Shown piece by piece: positions 46,053 through 54,515 of a stretch of 64,000 nt of DNA. The position numbers were made by a program, and so were the translations under genes. The stretch is from Desulfobulbaceae bacterium. Its GTDB lineage: Bacteria > Desulfobacterota > Desulfobulbia > Desulfobulbales > Desulfocapsaceae. The notes beneath the pieces were generated by a model. That model saw only the letters and a list, made by a program, of their open reading frames with translations. It was not told the origin of the DNA and did no database searches. Position 1 is the first letter of the stretch; each line of letters begins with the position of its first letter. The stretch is from positions 1 to 64,000 of the forward strand of contig JALSMA010000013.1 of the NCBI GenBank assembly GCA_026988015.1. Direction: 5' to 3'.

Positions 46053-46949
46053 CTAATGTGACCGTGTGTATATATAATCCGCAAGCAATCGTAATGGCAT
46101 GGCGTTCTCGTCAAACCCGGCCAGACTGTTTTTGGCTTCTTCCACGGCCTGTTTGGCCAGACTTCGTGTTTTTTCAATTCCAAAGTGAGCAGGATAAGTG
46201 GCTTTACCAAGTTCAGCATCACTTCCTGCTGCCTTGCCCAGCTGTTCAGTCGTGGCTGTTACGTTAAGAAGATCATCGACAATTTGAAAGGCAAGTCCTA
46301 TCTTGTTACCGTATTTTTCTAGTGCTGCAAGGACCTCCGGGGTAGCTCCTCCGCAGATTCCTCCTGAGACAACAGATACGGTAATTAGAGCACCGGTTTT
46401 GCTCCTGTGAATGGTCTGCAGGGTTTCAAAGGGGAAATCGCTGTTTTCATTTGTGATGTCCAGATCCTGGCCACCGACCATACCGTAAGATCCAGCTGCC
46501 CGGGCGATGCAGTGGGTGATTGCCAGCTTTTTTTCAGCATCAAGTCTCCCGGTGTCGGGATTTGAAAGAAGGTCAAAAGCCCATGTCAGAAGTCCATCAC
46601 CGGCGAGAATCGCTGCCGCCTCCCCGAAGAGAACATGGTTTGTTGCCTTACCGCGGCGCAGATCGTCGTTATCCATTGCAGGAAGATCGTCATGGATCAG
46701 AGAATATGTGTGGATACACTCTAAAGCACAGGCGACAGGAAGGATATCCTGGTCGGCAACGGACTTTCCTCCAATGGCCCTTGCAGCAGCCAGGCAGAGA
46801 ATGGGACGGACTCGTTTTCCCCCTGCAAAGAGTGAATAACGCATGGCTTCAATGTGCTTTTTGAAAGCTCCCTCTGCTTTAGGGATGAAGGTTTCAAATG
46901 CAGCCTCGACCAGGAGCTTCTGCTCGTTAAGATAACTCTTGATCTCCAT
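46053..46949 (-). CDS. ispA: Short-chain trans-prenyl diphosphate synthase (IspA type)
   Basis: Condenses dimethylallyl and isopentenyl diphosphates to farnesyl or geranylgeranyl diphosphate. The first aspartate motif is [18 protein letters not shown] and the second is [20 protein letters not shown] and KTGALI are further hallmarks. The product length cannot be decided from what I can see; the IspA/GGPPS family is certain. ATG 46949 is taken as the start (MEIKSYLNE); TTG 46964 is possible. It overlaps xseB by 23 bases and is 26 bases before dxs. Confidence 0.94.
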   Translation of the reverse strand: MEIKSYLNEQKLLVEAAFETFIPKAEGAFKKHIEAMRYSLFAGGKRVRPILCLAAARAIGGKSVADQDILPVACALECIHTYSLIHDDLPAMDNDDLRRGKATNHVLFGEAAAILAGDGLLTWAFDLLSNPDTGRLDAEKKLAITHCIARAAGSYGMVGGQDLDITNENSDFPFETLQTIHRSKTGALITVSVVSGGICGGATPEVLAALEKYGNKIGLAFQIVDDLLNVTATTEQLGKAAGSDAELGKATYPAHFGIEKTRSLAKQAVEEAKNSLAGFDENAMPLRLLADYIYTRSH

Positions 46950-47172
46950 GATCCAACTCGTCAAATGGGCTTTTTATGATATCCCCCTGTTTTTCAAGGA
47001 GTAGCTCTACCTTTGCCTTGGCTTCTGTCAGTGTCTTGTTGCAGTATTCAACGAGGCTTATGCCTTCGTCAAACTTTTTCAGACTTTTTTCAAGGCTGAG
47101 ATCACCATTTTCAAGTTCTTCTGTTATTTGCTCAAGTTTACCAAGAGCCGTCTCAAATGTTCGTTTGGCCAT
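46927..47172 (-). CDS. xseB: Exodeoxyribonuclease VII small subunit
   Basis: Small helical subunit that assembles with XseA to degrade single-stranded DNA. The signature is [22 protein letters not shown]-type sequence with [18 protein letters not shown] and [11 protein letters not shown]. The start ATG 47172 gives [11 protein letters not shown], the usual N terminus (81 residues); the frame is open upstream to 47238. The large subunit is not encoded in this window. It is the first gene of xseB-ispA-dxs, as in many proteobacteria. Confidence 0.93.
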   Translation of the reverse strand: MAKRTFETALGKLEQITEELENGDLSLEKSLKKFDEGISLVEYCNKTLTEAKAKVELLLEKQGDIIKSPFDELDHGDQELS

Positions 47173-47245
47173 TGCGCTAGCTTTATGTACTGTTGCTGAA
47201 TTGCTTTTTTTCGGTATCAAGACTATTACCAGAACCAATGCATGA

Positions 47246-47345
47246 GTGGTCGCTGATGATGCGCCTTTGGATTTTTGATATACCTGCCTGCGATCTTTAT
47301 ATCTGCATTTCAGTATGTTATCAAAAAAACAATCACGAATTCCTT
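47246..47345 (+). repeat. Repeat family A, copy 5
   Basis: Eroded left part, then ATACCTGCCTGCGATC, the opposing CAGTATGTTATCAAAAAAAC and AATCACGAAT; the GGATTCAGG end is altered. It is oriented + and is followed directly by the xerC-leader copy, as if it had belonged to xerC. Confidence 0.6.
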
Positions 47346-47360
47346 ATAAATCCAAGTATT

Positions 47361-47441
47361 ATATATATTCACAGTTGTAGGAGAAGTCGAGAATAAAGTG
47401 GTTTAGAAGGGAGGTGGATGAGGAGTAGCGTCGATTGCAGA
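47361..47441 (+). repeat. Duplicate of the xerC leader and first codons
   Basis: This stretch aligns with 52894-52970: both read ATT-ACAGTTG-AGGA, AATAAAGTGGTTTA-AAGGGA, GGATGA-G-GTAG, with roughly four of five bases identical. An ATG at 47418 corresponds to the xerC start at 52951 and reads MRSSVDCRP before a stop, against MKGRIDTF in xerC. The frame then ends, so only the 5' end of the gene is present. It precedes the ABC/LolA/barrel operon. Confidence 0.7.
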
Positions 47442-47544
47442 CCATAACCTTCACGTGCTGGTACGCAGTCGCTGGAAAAAGAGCCTTGGAAAGTATTGAA
47501 ATCCTTCGTAGCGGGCATATCGATAATCCCACCCTGGTAAAAAA

Positions 47545-48882
47545 CTAAAAAAAGTATCTTACTCGTAGTTCAATTTTATTTTCAGTTATCTTTTCGCCGT
47601 ACTCCGTATAATACCCACCCTCTAAAATAGAACCTCGTAGACGTAATTCCCAGTTGGTAAATCCTGTGTAGAGAAGTTCCGGCGTCAACGTCCATGATGT
47701 GTTATCAAGATTGATGATACCGGTAATGCTAGGGGTAAAATAGACAATGTTAAAAGGTTCCTTCCAGGTTACCCGTGCGTAGCCGTAATTCTTTCCGGTC
47801 TGGAAGGCGCCGTAACCACTTCGACTGACCGTCATTGCTTTATCCAGGAGCCGGGTTGCTGCCACAGGATCAGGTTCGTTTCCAGCTTCATGGGCGAGCC
47901 GATAGAAACGGCTCATTTCGTCTTGTGTGTATCCGCCGCCATTATGATAGTATTCAAGGATTGTTGTAATATTTTGATCAGAGAGGTAACGCATGCCCAG
48001 CAGGTAACTGGTCGAGGAATATTCTTCCGGCTGAAGTGTATCGTCCTGCTCGAGCACGATGCGGTCGGCATTGGGAATCCATGAAAACTCACCATGGACG
48101 GCAAAGTTGGTGGATATATTGGTGGCAAAGTCGATTCCATACCGTGAGGATCGGCTGTCGCCGGTAAAGTAGACTAGGTCGATATCCGTATTGTTGACCA
48201 GAAGATAGAGTCTGGCCGCCAGATTAATATTGTTCCTGCGCCCGAAATCCTCGTTCACCCCATCCCACACCGGCAGGATACTGACTGTGGCGGCCATCGA
48301 CTCCACGGTGGAGCCAAAACTTCGAATCCAGGAGCTCTCAAGGCTGATGAATCCCTCCAGGTCTTCGCTGGGGTCGTTGGGGTCTTTACGTCGATTGAGA
48401 AAACCGACAGGATTCCAGGCATAACCGGTTCCCCATTTATAGGATTGTTTCCCGGCCTCAACCGTTATCAAGTCTGTCGGGCGCAGCCGCAGATAGGCCT
48501 CGTACATATCAGCCCAGTCATCATAACGCTCCTGATCCTGACTGGCCGATGCCTTGAGCAGCCAGTTGAAGCTGTTTCGGTTCAGACTGTAACTGCCGTC
48601 AAACTGCAGAGAGCCGGTCAGCCTGTCAAGATTTGTCCGATCACTGTCCGGGCCACCGAGAAGATAGAGAGAACTCCCCCTGTTGAGGGAGAAATGTTCA
48701 AACTTTCCCTCAAGGTAGCCACCCCATTCCAGAGGTTTTTTCTCAAAGGCTTCCAGGTCAAAGTCAAAGCTGTTGCCCTGTTCCTCAGCCGTGCAGGTCG
48801 TCCAGGGCAGCAGGACAAGGATAAACAGCCCCAGGACAGGAACATAAAGAGTTCTGCCTCTTTTTCTGTAACACCTTTTCAT
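47545..48882 (-). CDS. Outer-membrane beta-barrel protein of the ABC/LolA module
   Basis: A 445-residue exported protein. The N terminus is a signal peptide (basic KRCYRKRGR, then VLGLFILVLLPWTTC, cut after Ala near TCTAEE). The rest alternates polar and aromatic residues as in transmembrane beta-strands (LEWGGYLEGKFEHFSL, RLRGSILEGGYYTEYG), and it ends with the aromatic LRVRYFF, the signal read by the BAM machine. WLLKASASQDQERYDDWADMYEAYL and KQSYKWGTGYAWNPVGF resemble DUF1302-type or alginate-export-like barrels that sit in the same gene order. It is last in the operon, 21 bases after the LolA-like gene. Probably the outer-membrane end of a transport route; the cargo is unknown. Confidence 0.75.
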   Translation of the reverse strand: MKRCYRKRGRTLYVPVLGLFILVLLPWTTCTAEEQGNSFDFDLEAFEKKPLEWGGYLEGKFEHFSLNRGSSLYLLGGPDSDRTNLDRLTGSLQFDGSYSLNRNSFNWLLKASASQDQERYDDWADMYEAYLRLRPTDLITVEAGKQSYKWGTGYAWNPVGFLNRRKDPNDPSEDLEGFISLESSWIRSFGSTVESMAATVSILPVWDGVNEDFGRRNNINLAARLYLLVNNTDIDLVYFTGDSRSSRYGIDFATNISTNFAVHGEFSWIPNADRIVLEQDDTLQPEEYSSTSYLLGMRYLSDQNITTILEYYHNGGGYTQDEMSRFYRLAHEAGNEPDPVAATRLLDKAMTVSRSGYGAFQTGKNYGYARVTWKEPFNIVYFTPSITGIINLDNTSWTLTPELLYTGFTNWELRLRGSILEGGYYTEYGEKITENKIELRVRYFF

Positions 48883-48903
48883 TCAGGATGGTTGTGTGAG
48901 GGA

Positions 48904-49641
48904 TTAACGGAGCTCATCAACCTGCGGCATGAATTCCAGGGTAAACACCTCATCATCAAATTGACGTTTTTTTATGTTGGCAAAGATCATCACCGAGCGG
49001 TAGCCCTTATGCAGGGGGCTGTCGGTAACCAGTTTCGCCGGTCTGACAACATCGTCTCCGATATTTTTTATGTCACTGTAGCGCAGGGTCTTGATGAGCA
49101 TACCCGAACTGGCAATACATTCGATATCAAGGGGTTGTATTGTTTTTTTATCAACGGTCATTTTCAGGCGGTCATAGGCCACTGAACGGGTTCTTGCTTT
49201 CATGTCAAGAAGCCACCTGTCTCCAAGATCATCTACTTTTTCAACACTATACTCAACATGAAAATCCAGGCGCATGATATCGGAGTTATTGAAGACTCCG
49301 CCCACCACAGACTGCAGGCTGGTTATCCGAATCGGTTTACCCACATTGGGTATATAGAGCCACATGTTGTCACCAAGCCGGAGGGATACCCGTCCCTTTT
49401 CGCTGGCTGGTGACAGAAACATGATGACCATCTTGTCTTTGCCTTTTTTAACGGTGTAGAAAATGAATTCTTTCTGACTGCCATCCGGCTCTATATTGAT
49501 AAGCTTGCGGTACATCTCATAGGAAGGTGGTTGCAGATTGGAATCCACCTGTTTTAGGATGGCATTGCCGTCAACTGCCCGGGCCGCAACCGGCAAGGTG
49601 ATCAACAGGGAAAAGATGATTAAATAAAATAGGTTTCTCAT
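48904..49641 (-). CDS. LolA-like outer membrane lipoprotein-sorting protein
   Basis: A 245-residue periplasmic protein of the PF17131 family, related to LolA. The signal peptide is NLFYLIIFSLLITLPVAARA. The mature part is a half-barrel with SYEMYRKLINIEPDGSQKEF, MFLSPASEKGRVSLRLGDN, MWLYIPNVGKPIRI, and NSDIMRLDFHVEYSVE, the motifs of this subfamily. LolA proteins take a lipid-modified cargo from an ABC transporter and carry it across the periplasm. Here the gene lies between an FtsX-type permease gene (33 bases upstream) and an outer-membrane barrel gene, which supports such a shuttle role. The cargo is not known. Confidence 0.88.
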   Translation of the reverse strand: MRNLFYLIIFSLLITLPVAARAVDGNAILKQVDSNLQPPSYEMYRKLINIEPDGSQKEFIFYTVKKGKDKMVIMFLSPASEKGRVSLRLGDNMWLYIPNVGKPIRITSLQSVVGGVFNNSDIMRLDFHVEYSVEKVDDLGDRWLLDMKARTRSVAYDRLKMTVDKKTIQPLDIECIASSGMLIKTLRYSDIKNIGDDVVRPAKLVTDSPLHKGYRSVMIFANIKKRQFDDEVFTLEFMPQVDELR

Positions 49642-49673
49642 GAAGTTGGCTCCTGTTGGGTTATGGGTACAGT

Positions 49674-50918
49674 TCAGACGTGACGTAAAGCCTTGATTGG
49701 ATCCATCCGGGCTGCTTTAATTGCGGGCTGCAGGCTGCCGAGGACCGCAATGGCTACAACAATGCCTCCCACAACCAGGATTTCAGGCACACTGATGGTA
49801 GGAGAGAGGAGCAGGCCTTTCTGGCGGCCGAAATCAAAGCTGAGTCCGGAAACATTCATCCAGGCTATTCCTGCCAGACTCAGGCCGATACCGATAACCG
49901 TACCCAGAACGCCAAGCAGCAGGCCTTCAGTGACAAACAGGGCCAGGATTTTTCCAGGGCTGGTACCGATGGCTGCAATGGTGCCGATTTCATTGATTCG
50001 TTCATAGACGGCCATGATCATCACATTCATTATTGAAACTAGGACAATGGCCACCAGCATGACTTTTATAAACAATGTCATCAGATCGATCATGCGGGCG
50101 ATATTAAAAAAAGGTGAAAGCTTTTCCCAGGTGTGTATTTCAAAAACAGGTTTACCTTTTTTGTTTGTACGGGAACCGGGGGCTTGTTTGAGTTGGGCGT
50201 AAACAGCATCAAGTCTGTTCATGTTTTTCAGACGAATGGCAACCTCACAGGCCTCTTTTGATTCAATGCGCAACAGTTCCCTGGCATCTTCAATATGCAT
50301 AACTCCGTCCCGACCGCCGGGGCCGACTATGCCTTCAAGGATTCCCCTGACAGTAAAGGTCTGTCCATTGACTGAACCGGCCTTGTTATTGGCAACCAGT
50401 ACAATGGAGTCTCCGATTTTAACTTTCATCCCCTTAGCGATAAGCTCGGGAATCAGTATTTCACCGCGACCGATAAGGCCGTCCTTCTTACCCTTGATAA
50501 TCCTGGATGCCAGCAGGGGGACGGTTTCCATTTCCATCTCAGGGTTGACCGCAGAGAGCCTGATATTTGTGGTTTCGCTGAAGTTTGAAAACATGGCGCC
50601 GATGCGGATTCGGGGAGAAAATGCCTCAATATCAGGGTTGTCTTTGAGAAGTCGGCTTATTTTTTTCAACTGTTGTTCGGTAAGGTTTTTATCCAGAGGC
50701 AGACTGTCCATGGAAGAGAGATATCCTTTTTTATGGATCTGGATATGGCCGAGCATGGAATCGGTTATCTGGCCAACCATCATGTTTTTAAATGAGCCGG
50801 AAACGGAGATAAAGAGCAGGACTGAGACCACGCCAAGGGTTATGAGGATGGAAGTAAGCAGGGTCCGCCGTTTATATCGCCAGAGGTTTCGGGCTGCAAT
50901 TTTCAGAACATTATTCAT
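49674..50918 (-). CDS. ABC transporter permease, MacB/LolE (FtsX) type
   Basis: A 414-residue inner-membrane permease of the type VII ABC fold: an N-terminal membrane segment (about 18-40, LTSILITLGVVSVLLF), a large periplasmic domain (about 45-270), then three membrane segments in the FtsX domain (about 280-310, 330-360, 375-400) with the TIAAIGTSPGKILALFVTEGLLLG block of the MacB/LolC/LolE family, and the closing ARMDPIKALRHV. There is one permease gene, so the complex is probably a homodimer. The end overlaps the ATPase reading frame by eight bases (50911-50918), so the two are coupled. Confidence 0.92.
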   Translation of the reverse strand: MNNVLKIAARNLWRYKRRTLLTSILITLGVVSVLLFISVSGSFKNMMVGQITDSMLGHIQIHKKGYLSSMDSLPLDKNLTEQQLKKISRLLKDNPDIEAFSPRIRIGAMFSNFSETTNIRLSAVNPEMEMETVPLLASRIIKGKKDGLIGRGEILIPELIAKGMKVKIGDSIVLVANNKAGSVNGQTFTVRGILEGIVGPGGRDGVMHIEDARELLRIESKEACEVAIRLKNMNRLDAVYAQLKQAPGSRTNKKGKPVFEIHTWEKLSPFFNIARMIDLMTLFIKVMLVAIVLVSIMNVMIMAVYERINEIGTIAAIGTSPGKILALFVTEGLLLGVLGTVIGIGLSLAGIAWMNVSGLSFDFGRQKGLLLSPTISVPEILVVGGIVVAIAVLGSLQPAIKAARMDPIKALRHV

Positions 50919-51615
50919 GGTTGTCTCCTTTGCCGTCCTCTTTGCGGATCAGGCGTCCATCTTCTAGGGTGAAGATTATTTCGGCGTTTTTGACCACCCG
51001 CTGGTCATGGGTGGAAAAGATAAAGGTGGTGCCGAACTCGTCGCGCATTTTTTTCATCAGCTCAATGATCCGTTCGGCTGACTTTCGATCCAGGTTGGCC
51101 GTTGGCTCATCGGCCAGGACCAGGGGCGCATTGGTGACCAGGGCTCGGGCAACAGCAACCCGCTGTTTCTGGCCGCCGGAAATCTGGCTGGGAAACTTGT
51201 CGGCCTGATCCGCGATCCCAACCGCTTCAAGAAGTTCGTTGACCCGTTTTTTCCGTTTATCCTTATGCCAGTTTTGTACCATAATCAACGGGTATTCTAC
51301 ATTTTCAAAAACCGAGAGAACGGGAATCAGGTTGAAATCCTGGAAGACAAAACCGATATGTTCGCCACGAAACCCAGCTACCTGGTTCTTTCCCATGTCT
51401 CCAATGTCCTGGCCAACAACTTTAAGGATACCACTGGTTGGGGGATCAAGGCATCCGATCATGTTGAGCAGGGTAGATTTACCGCTGCCGGATGGGCCGA
51501 CAAAGGCGACAAATGAAGACTTGTCGATGGTAAAGGACACATTCTGTATGGCTTCTACCGTGATTTCACCCATCTGGTAGGTTTTAGTGATGTTGCTGCT
51601 TTCAACAAGGTGCAT
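50911..51615 (-). CDS. ABC transporter ATP-binding protein, LolD/MacB type
   Basis: Cytoplasmic ATPase driving the permease encoded next. Walker A is GPSGSGKSTLLNMIG (about 39-53), the Q-loop is in FVFQDFNLIP, the signature is SGGQKQRVAVARAL, Walker B is LVLADEPTANLD, and the H-loop is STHDQRV. Length 234 is that of LolD. It is the first gene of a four-gene operon (ATPase, permease, LolA-like protein, barrel). A copy of repeat family B lies 94 bases before its start. The most likely work is mechanotransmission to pull a lipid-linked cargo out of the inner membrane, by analogy with LolCDE. Confidence 0.94.
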   Translation of the reverse strand: MHLVESSNITKTYQMGEITVEAIQNVSFTIDKSSFVAFVGPSGSGKSTLLNMIGCLDPPTSGILKVVGQDIGDMGKNQVAGFRGEHIGFVFQDFNLIPVLSVFENVEYPLIMVQNWHKDKRKKRVNELLEAVGIADQADKFPSQISGGQKQRVAVARALVTNAPLVLADEPTANLDRKSAERIIELMKKMRDEFGTTFIFSTHDQRVVKNAEIIFTLEDGRLIRKEDGKGDNHE

Positions 51616-51708
51616 TAAAATCTCCTTTAAAAAAAGTCATCATCATAAGTGGGGAAAAGAGGATCTCTAGTTGTAACGGTTGGCATTCGAATAAACACTG
51701 CACCAAGA

Positions 51709-51837
51709 ATGGTGGCGTTGTAAAAATATTTCACCTGTACCGTTGCGGGTACCTTAGAAAGCACTCTTGGTGGGCAAAAGAATTTCCTGAGTCCACTCTT
51801 TTCTATTGAGTCATCAGTTATCGTAACTTTTTACGAG
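51709..51837 (-). repeat. Repeat family B, copy 7 (short form)
   Basis: ATGGTGGCGTTGTAAAAATA and TTCACCTGTACCGTTGC at the left, an X-module remnant (CGGGTACCTTAGAAAGCACT, CTTGGTGGGC), and ATCGTAACTTTTTACGAG at the right. No Y module. It lies upstream of the ABC ATPase gene. Confidence 0.75.
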
Positions 51838-51940
51838 TCCATTAGGAATAACCAGTCTTGGTTAGAATATCATACCGAATGTTTTTGTAAATTTATTAAC
51901 GAATATTCCTGTGAACAGCCTTGAATATACCCCTTCAATG

Positions 51941-52630
51941 TGACTTTATGGTGTCTATACATTTTTTTCTGTTAGGGCTGGGTGTAGGAAAAACTGATTC
52001 ATTATAATGAACATAAGCATGTTTTGTGCCATTCCATCGCTTAAATGATTGTGTCGTTATGCTAATTAGATAGGGTGTGTGTGGTGCCGCGCCAAGGTAT
52101 GCGCGTGGAGGATGTTCGACGATAATGTCGAAAGAAACGGTCATTGTCGACCTTTGTTCGTGCCGTGTACTGACGACCTGGAAGAACAGATTTGGATTCT
52201 GTAGGTTCAATGGAAGATGACTAATCGCGTCACAGATTAGGCGATCCATGCTTTTATATGTTTTAATTTTTTTATTAATGAAAGCTCATCCTGAGCTTCA
52301 TTGAGCTGGTTTATCATGTTCTTGGCTGATGTGAACAATGTTTTGATTTTGATTCCACCTTGAGTTCTTGCACAAGCAATACTCTTTGCAAACATACTTT
52401 TACCAACACTTGAACCATGATAGAAGGATGGAGTAAGGCGGTTCTGCTGATCAAAACAGGAGTTGTATGCTTGGGGAAAAAGACCAGGAGTTCTTCATAA
52501 GTAGGCATTCGGTAATGCAATTATCACCTACTTGGCTCTGCTCATTCGCCAATATAGAAAACTTAAGACTGTGTCGAAGCCTCTGCTTATCTGCTATCTG
52601 CGCCCTGGTCCTAATCAGGTTCTCCTGACT
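51941..52630 (-). pseudogene. istB: Decayed istB (IS21-family transposition helper ATPase)
   Basis: Three frame-shifted pieces on the - strand line up with IstB. First, RTRAQIADKQRLRHSLKF near 52560-52620 (N-terminal domain). Second, in another frame, GSSVGKSMFAKSIACA and TLFTSAKNMINQLNEAQDE near 52270-52430, corresponding to the Walker A and the following IstB segment (the Lys and Ser of the P-loop remain but the glycines are altered). Third, in the first frame again, SHLPLNLQNPNLFFQVVS and TRHEQRSTM near 52130-52220, the closest match. Stops and frameshifts make it inactive. No istA is found; the + strand gene xerC begins soon after, so only part of the element persists. Confidence 0.75.
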
Positions 52631-52841
52631 CGCTTTCTGTATGTCGCCCTGTACATTCGTGTTACCCTGCCGTAGCAGAACCGCATTCTTCAGCCCCATC
52701 GACACAGGATAACCGTTGCAATAGTACTACATCCTTTACCACTTCAGGCAGGGTCTGGGACTTGCCTGGCATAAACCGATATCCTATGCTAAACTCATCT
52801 CCTAATAACGTATGCCGTGCCCGGCACACAACAAATCACTG

Positions 52842-52881
52842 CACTGGTTTTTTTCTCCGCTATGCTACGTAAAAACCAGTG
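52842..52881. repeat. Inverted repeat upstream of xerC
   Basis: CACTGGTTTTT (52842-52852) and AAAAACCAGTG (52871-52881) form a perfect 11-bp stem over an 18-base loop, 70 bases before xerC. It may be the end of the inserted segment or of the IS21 remnant. Confidence 0.5.
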
Positions 52882-52893
52882 AGTCCAAACGAT

Positions 52894-52970
52894 ACATTTA
52901 TTTACAGTTGCAGGAAAATTTGACAATAAAGTGGTTTAAAAGGGACGGGGATGAAGGGTAGAATTGATAC
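52894..52970 (+). repeat. xerC leader and 5' end, second copy of the direct repeat
   Basis: The intact partner of 47361-47441, here running into the real xerC (start at 52951). Together the two bracket the segment 47442-52893. Confidence 0.7.
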
Positions 52971-53862
52971 ATTTGTTGATGCGTTTCTTGTTTGGCTAGA
53001 TATAGAGAAGGGCTACTCTTCTCATACCATAAGCGGCTATGGACGTGATCTGCGGGAGTTTGTGCTGATGTTACCCGAAGATTTACATCCTGCTGAGCTT
53101 GTGGTTACCCATGTGCGACGCTTTGTGGTGAGTCTGCATGGAAAGAATACCGGGGCAACGGTCGCCAGAAAACTCTCTGCTCTGCGGTCATTTTTTAAAT
53201 TTCTGCTGCGGGAGAAGCATATTGTAAATGATCCGGGTGCCGGAGTTGCTGGTCCCAAAGTTGGAAAACATCTTCCTGTTTTTCTTACTGTTGATGAGGT
53301 TTTCAGGCTCCTTGAAACCCCTGAGGCAAGAGATAAATTCATGCTTCGTGATAGTGCTATCCTTGAGTTGCTGTACTCTACCGGAATGCGTGTTGCGGAA
53401 CTCGTCTCCAGAAATACGATAGACCTTGATTTTGAAACTGAAATGCTTAGGGTGAGGGGCAAAGGGAACAAGGAGAGGCTGCTCCCTGTTGGAAGGCCAG
53501 CCCTTGAGGCAGTCCGGGCCTGGCTCCCCTTGCGTGATCAGCTCATTGCTGCCCGAGCAAAACGAGGCCGCCCCGTTGAAAGAGACGGATTGTTTTTAAA
53601 TGGACGCGGTAGTCGGTTAAGCAGCAGGAGTGTGGAACGAATGGTGAAAGCCTATGGAGAACGGGCCGGTATTCCTCAGGTGGTAACTCCCCATGCTCTG
53701 CGTCATTCTTTTGCTACCCACTTGCTGGAAATGGGGGCTGATTTGCGTTCAGTGCAAGAGTTGCTCGGGCATGCGAGTCTTTCCACAACCCAACGTTATA
53801 CCCATTTGACACTTGATCATTTAACTGATGTGTATGATAAGGCCCACCCCCATGCAAAATGA
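52951..53862 (+). CDS. xerC: Tyrosine recombinase XerC
   Basis: Resolves chromosome dimers at dif sites together with a partner recombinase. The SAM-like N-terminal domain (about 8-95: LDIEKGYSSHTISGYGRDL) is followed by the catalytic domain with the Arg in YSTGMRVAEL, Lys in RGKGNKERLLPV, His-x-x-Arg in HALRHSFATHL, His in LLGHASLSTTQ and the nucleophile Tyr in QRYTHL, so the full R-K-H-R-H-Y set is present. Length 303 is normal. It precedes hslV by 104 bases; the order xerC-hslV-hslU also occurs in Firmicutes (codV-clpQ-clpY). Its upstream region appears twice in the window. Confidence 0.95.
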   Translation: MKGRIDTFVDAFLVWLDIEKGYSSHTISGYGRDLREFVLMLPEDLHPAELVVTHVRRFVVSLHGKNTGATVARKLSALRSFFKFLLREKHIVNDPGAGVAGPKVGKHLPVFLTVDEVFRLLETPEARDKFMLRDSAILELLYSTGMRVAELVSRNTIDLDFETEMLRVRGKGNKERLLPVGRPALEAVRAWLPLRDQLIAARAKRGRPVERDGLFLNGRGSRLSSRSVERMVKAYGERAGIPQVVTPHALRHSFATHLLEMGADLRSVQELLGHASLSTTQRYTHLTLDHLTDVYDKAHPHAK

Positions 53863-53966
53863 ACATTCCCTGAAAATTCATACATGGTTGCCGGTATCCC
53901 CAGAGGATAACTGCTCGTAACCTACAATCCCCTAAAGAACAAAACACTTACCTGAAAGCAAAGACT

Positions 53967-54512
53967 ATGAAAATACGTTCAACAACAATACTTGCAGTGC
54001 GCCACAAAGGACAGGTCGCTGTGGCTGGTGATGGCCAGGTTTCACTGGGAAACACAGTGATGAAGCATCATGCTCGGAAAGTGAGACATTTATATAATGG
54101 TAAGGTGATTACCGGATTTGCCGGGGCCACCGCTGATGCCTTTACCCTCTTTGATCTTCTGGAACAGAAACTTGAACAGTACAAAGGCAACCTCATGAGA
54201 GCAGCCGTTGAGCTTGCTAAGGAGTGGCGGACAGACAAAATGCTTCGCAGGCTTGAAGCTATGCTGGTCGCAGTGGATAAAGACTATTCTCTGTTGCTTA
54301 GTGGTACCGGTGATGTTATTGAGGCTGATAACGGTGTCCTGGCAATAGGATCCGGTGGGCCCTATGCCCAATCTGCTGCACTGGCACTCATAGCCAATTC
54401 TGACCTTGACGCCAAAGAGATATGCAAAGCTTCCATGGGCATTGCAGCTGATATCTGCGTCTTTACAAATCATTCCTTTGTAGTTGAAACAATAGATGAA
54501 AGAGAAAAATAA
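53967..54512 (+). CDS. hslV: HslV, ATP-dependent protease peptidase subunit
   Basis: Proteasome-like peptidase ring that works with HslU. The active-site Thr would be Thr6 in [16 protein letters not shown], reached by removing five residues or by processing as in ClpQ; E. coli HslV has only the initiator Met to remove. Conserved blocks are [40 protein letters not shown]-like [16 protein letters not shown] and DICVFTN. Length is 181. It is followed three bases later by hslU. Confidence 0.96.
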   Translation: MKIRSTTILAVRHKGQVAVAGDGQVSLGNTVMKHHARKVRHLYNGKVITGFAGATADAFTLFDLLEQKLEQYKGNLMRAAVELAKEWRTDKMLRRLEAMLVAVDKDYSLLLSGTGDVIEADNGVLAIGSGGPYAQSAALALIANSDLDAKEICKASMGIAADICVFTNHSFVVETIDEREK

Positions 54513-54515
54513 AAA

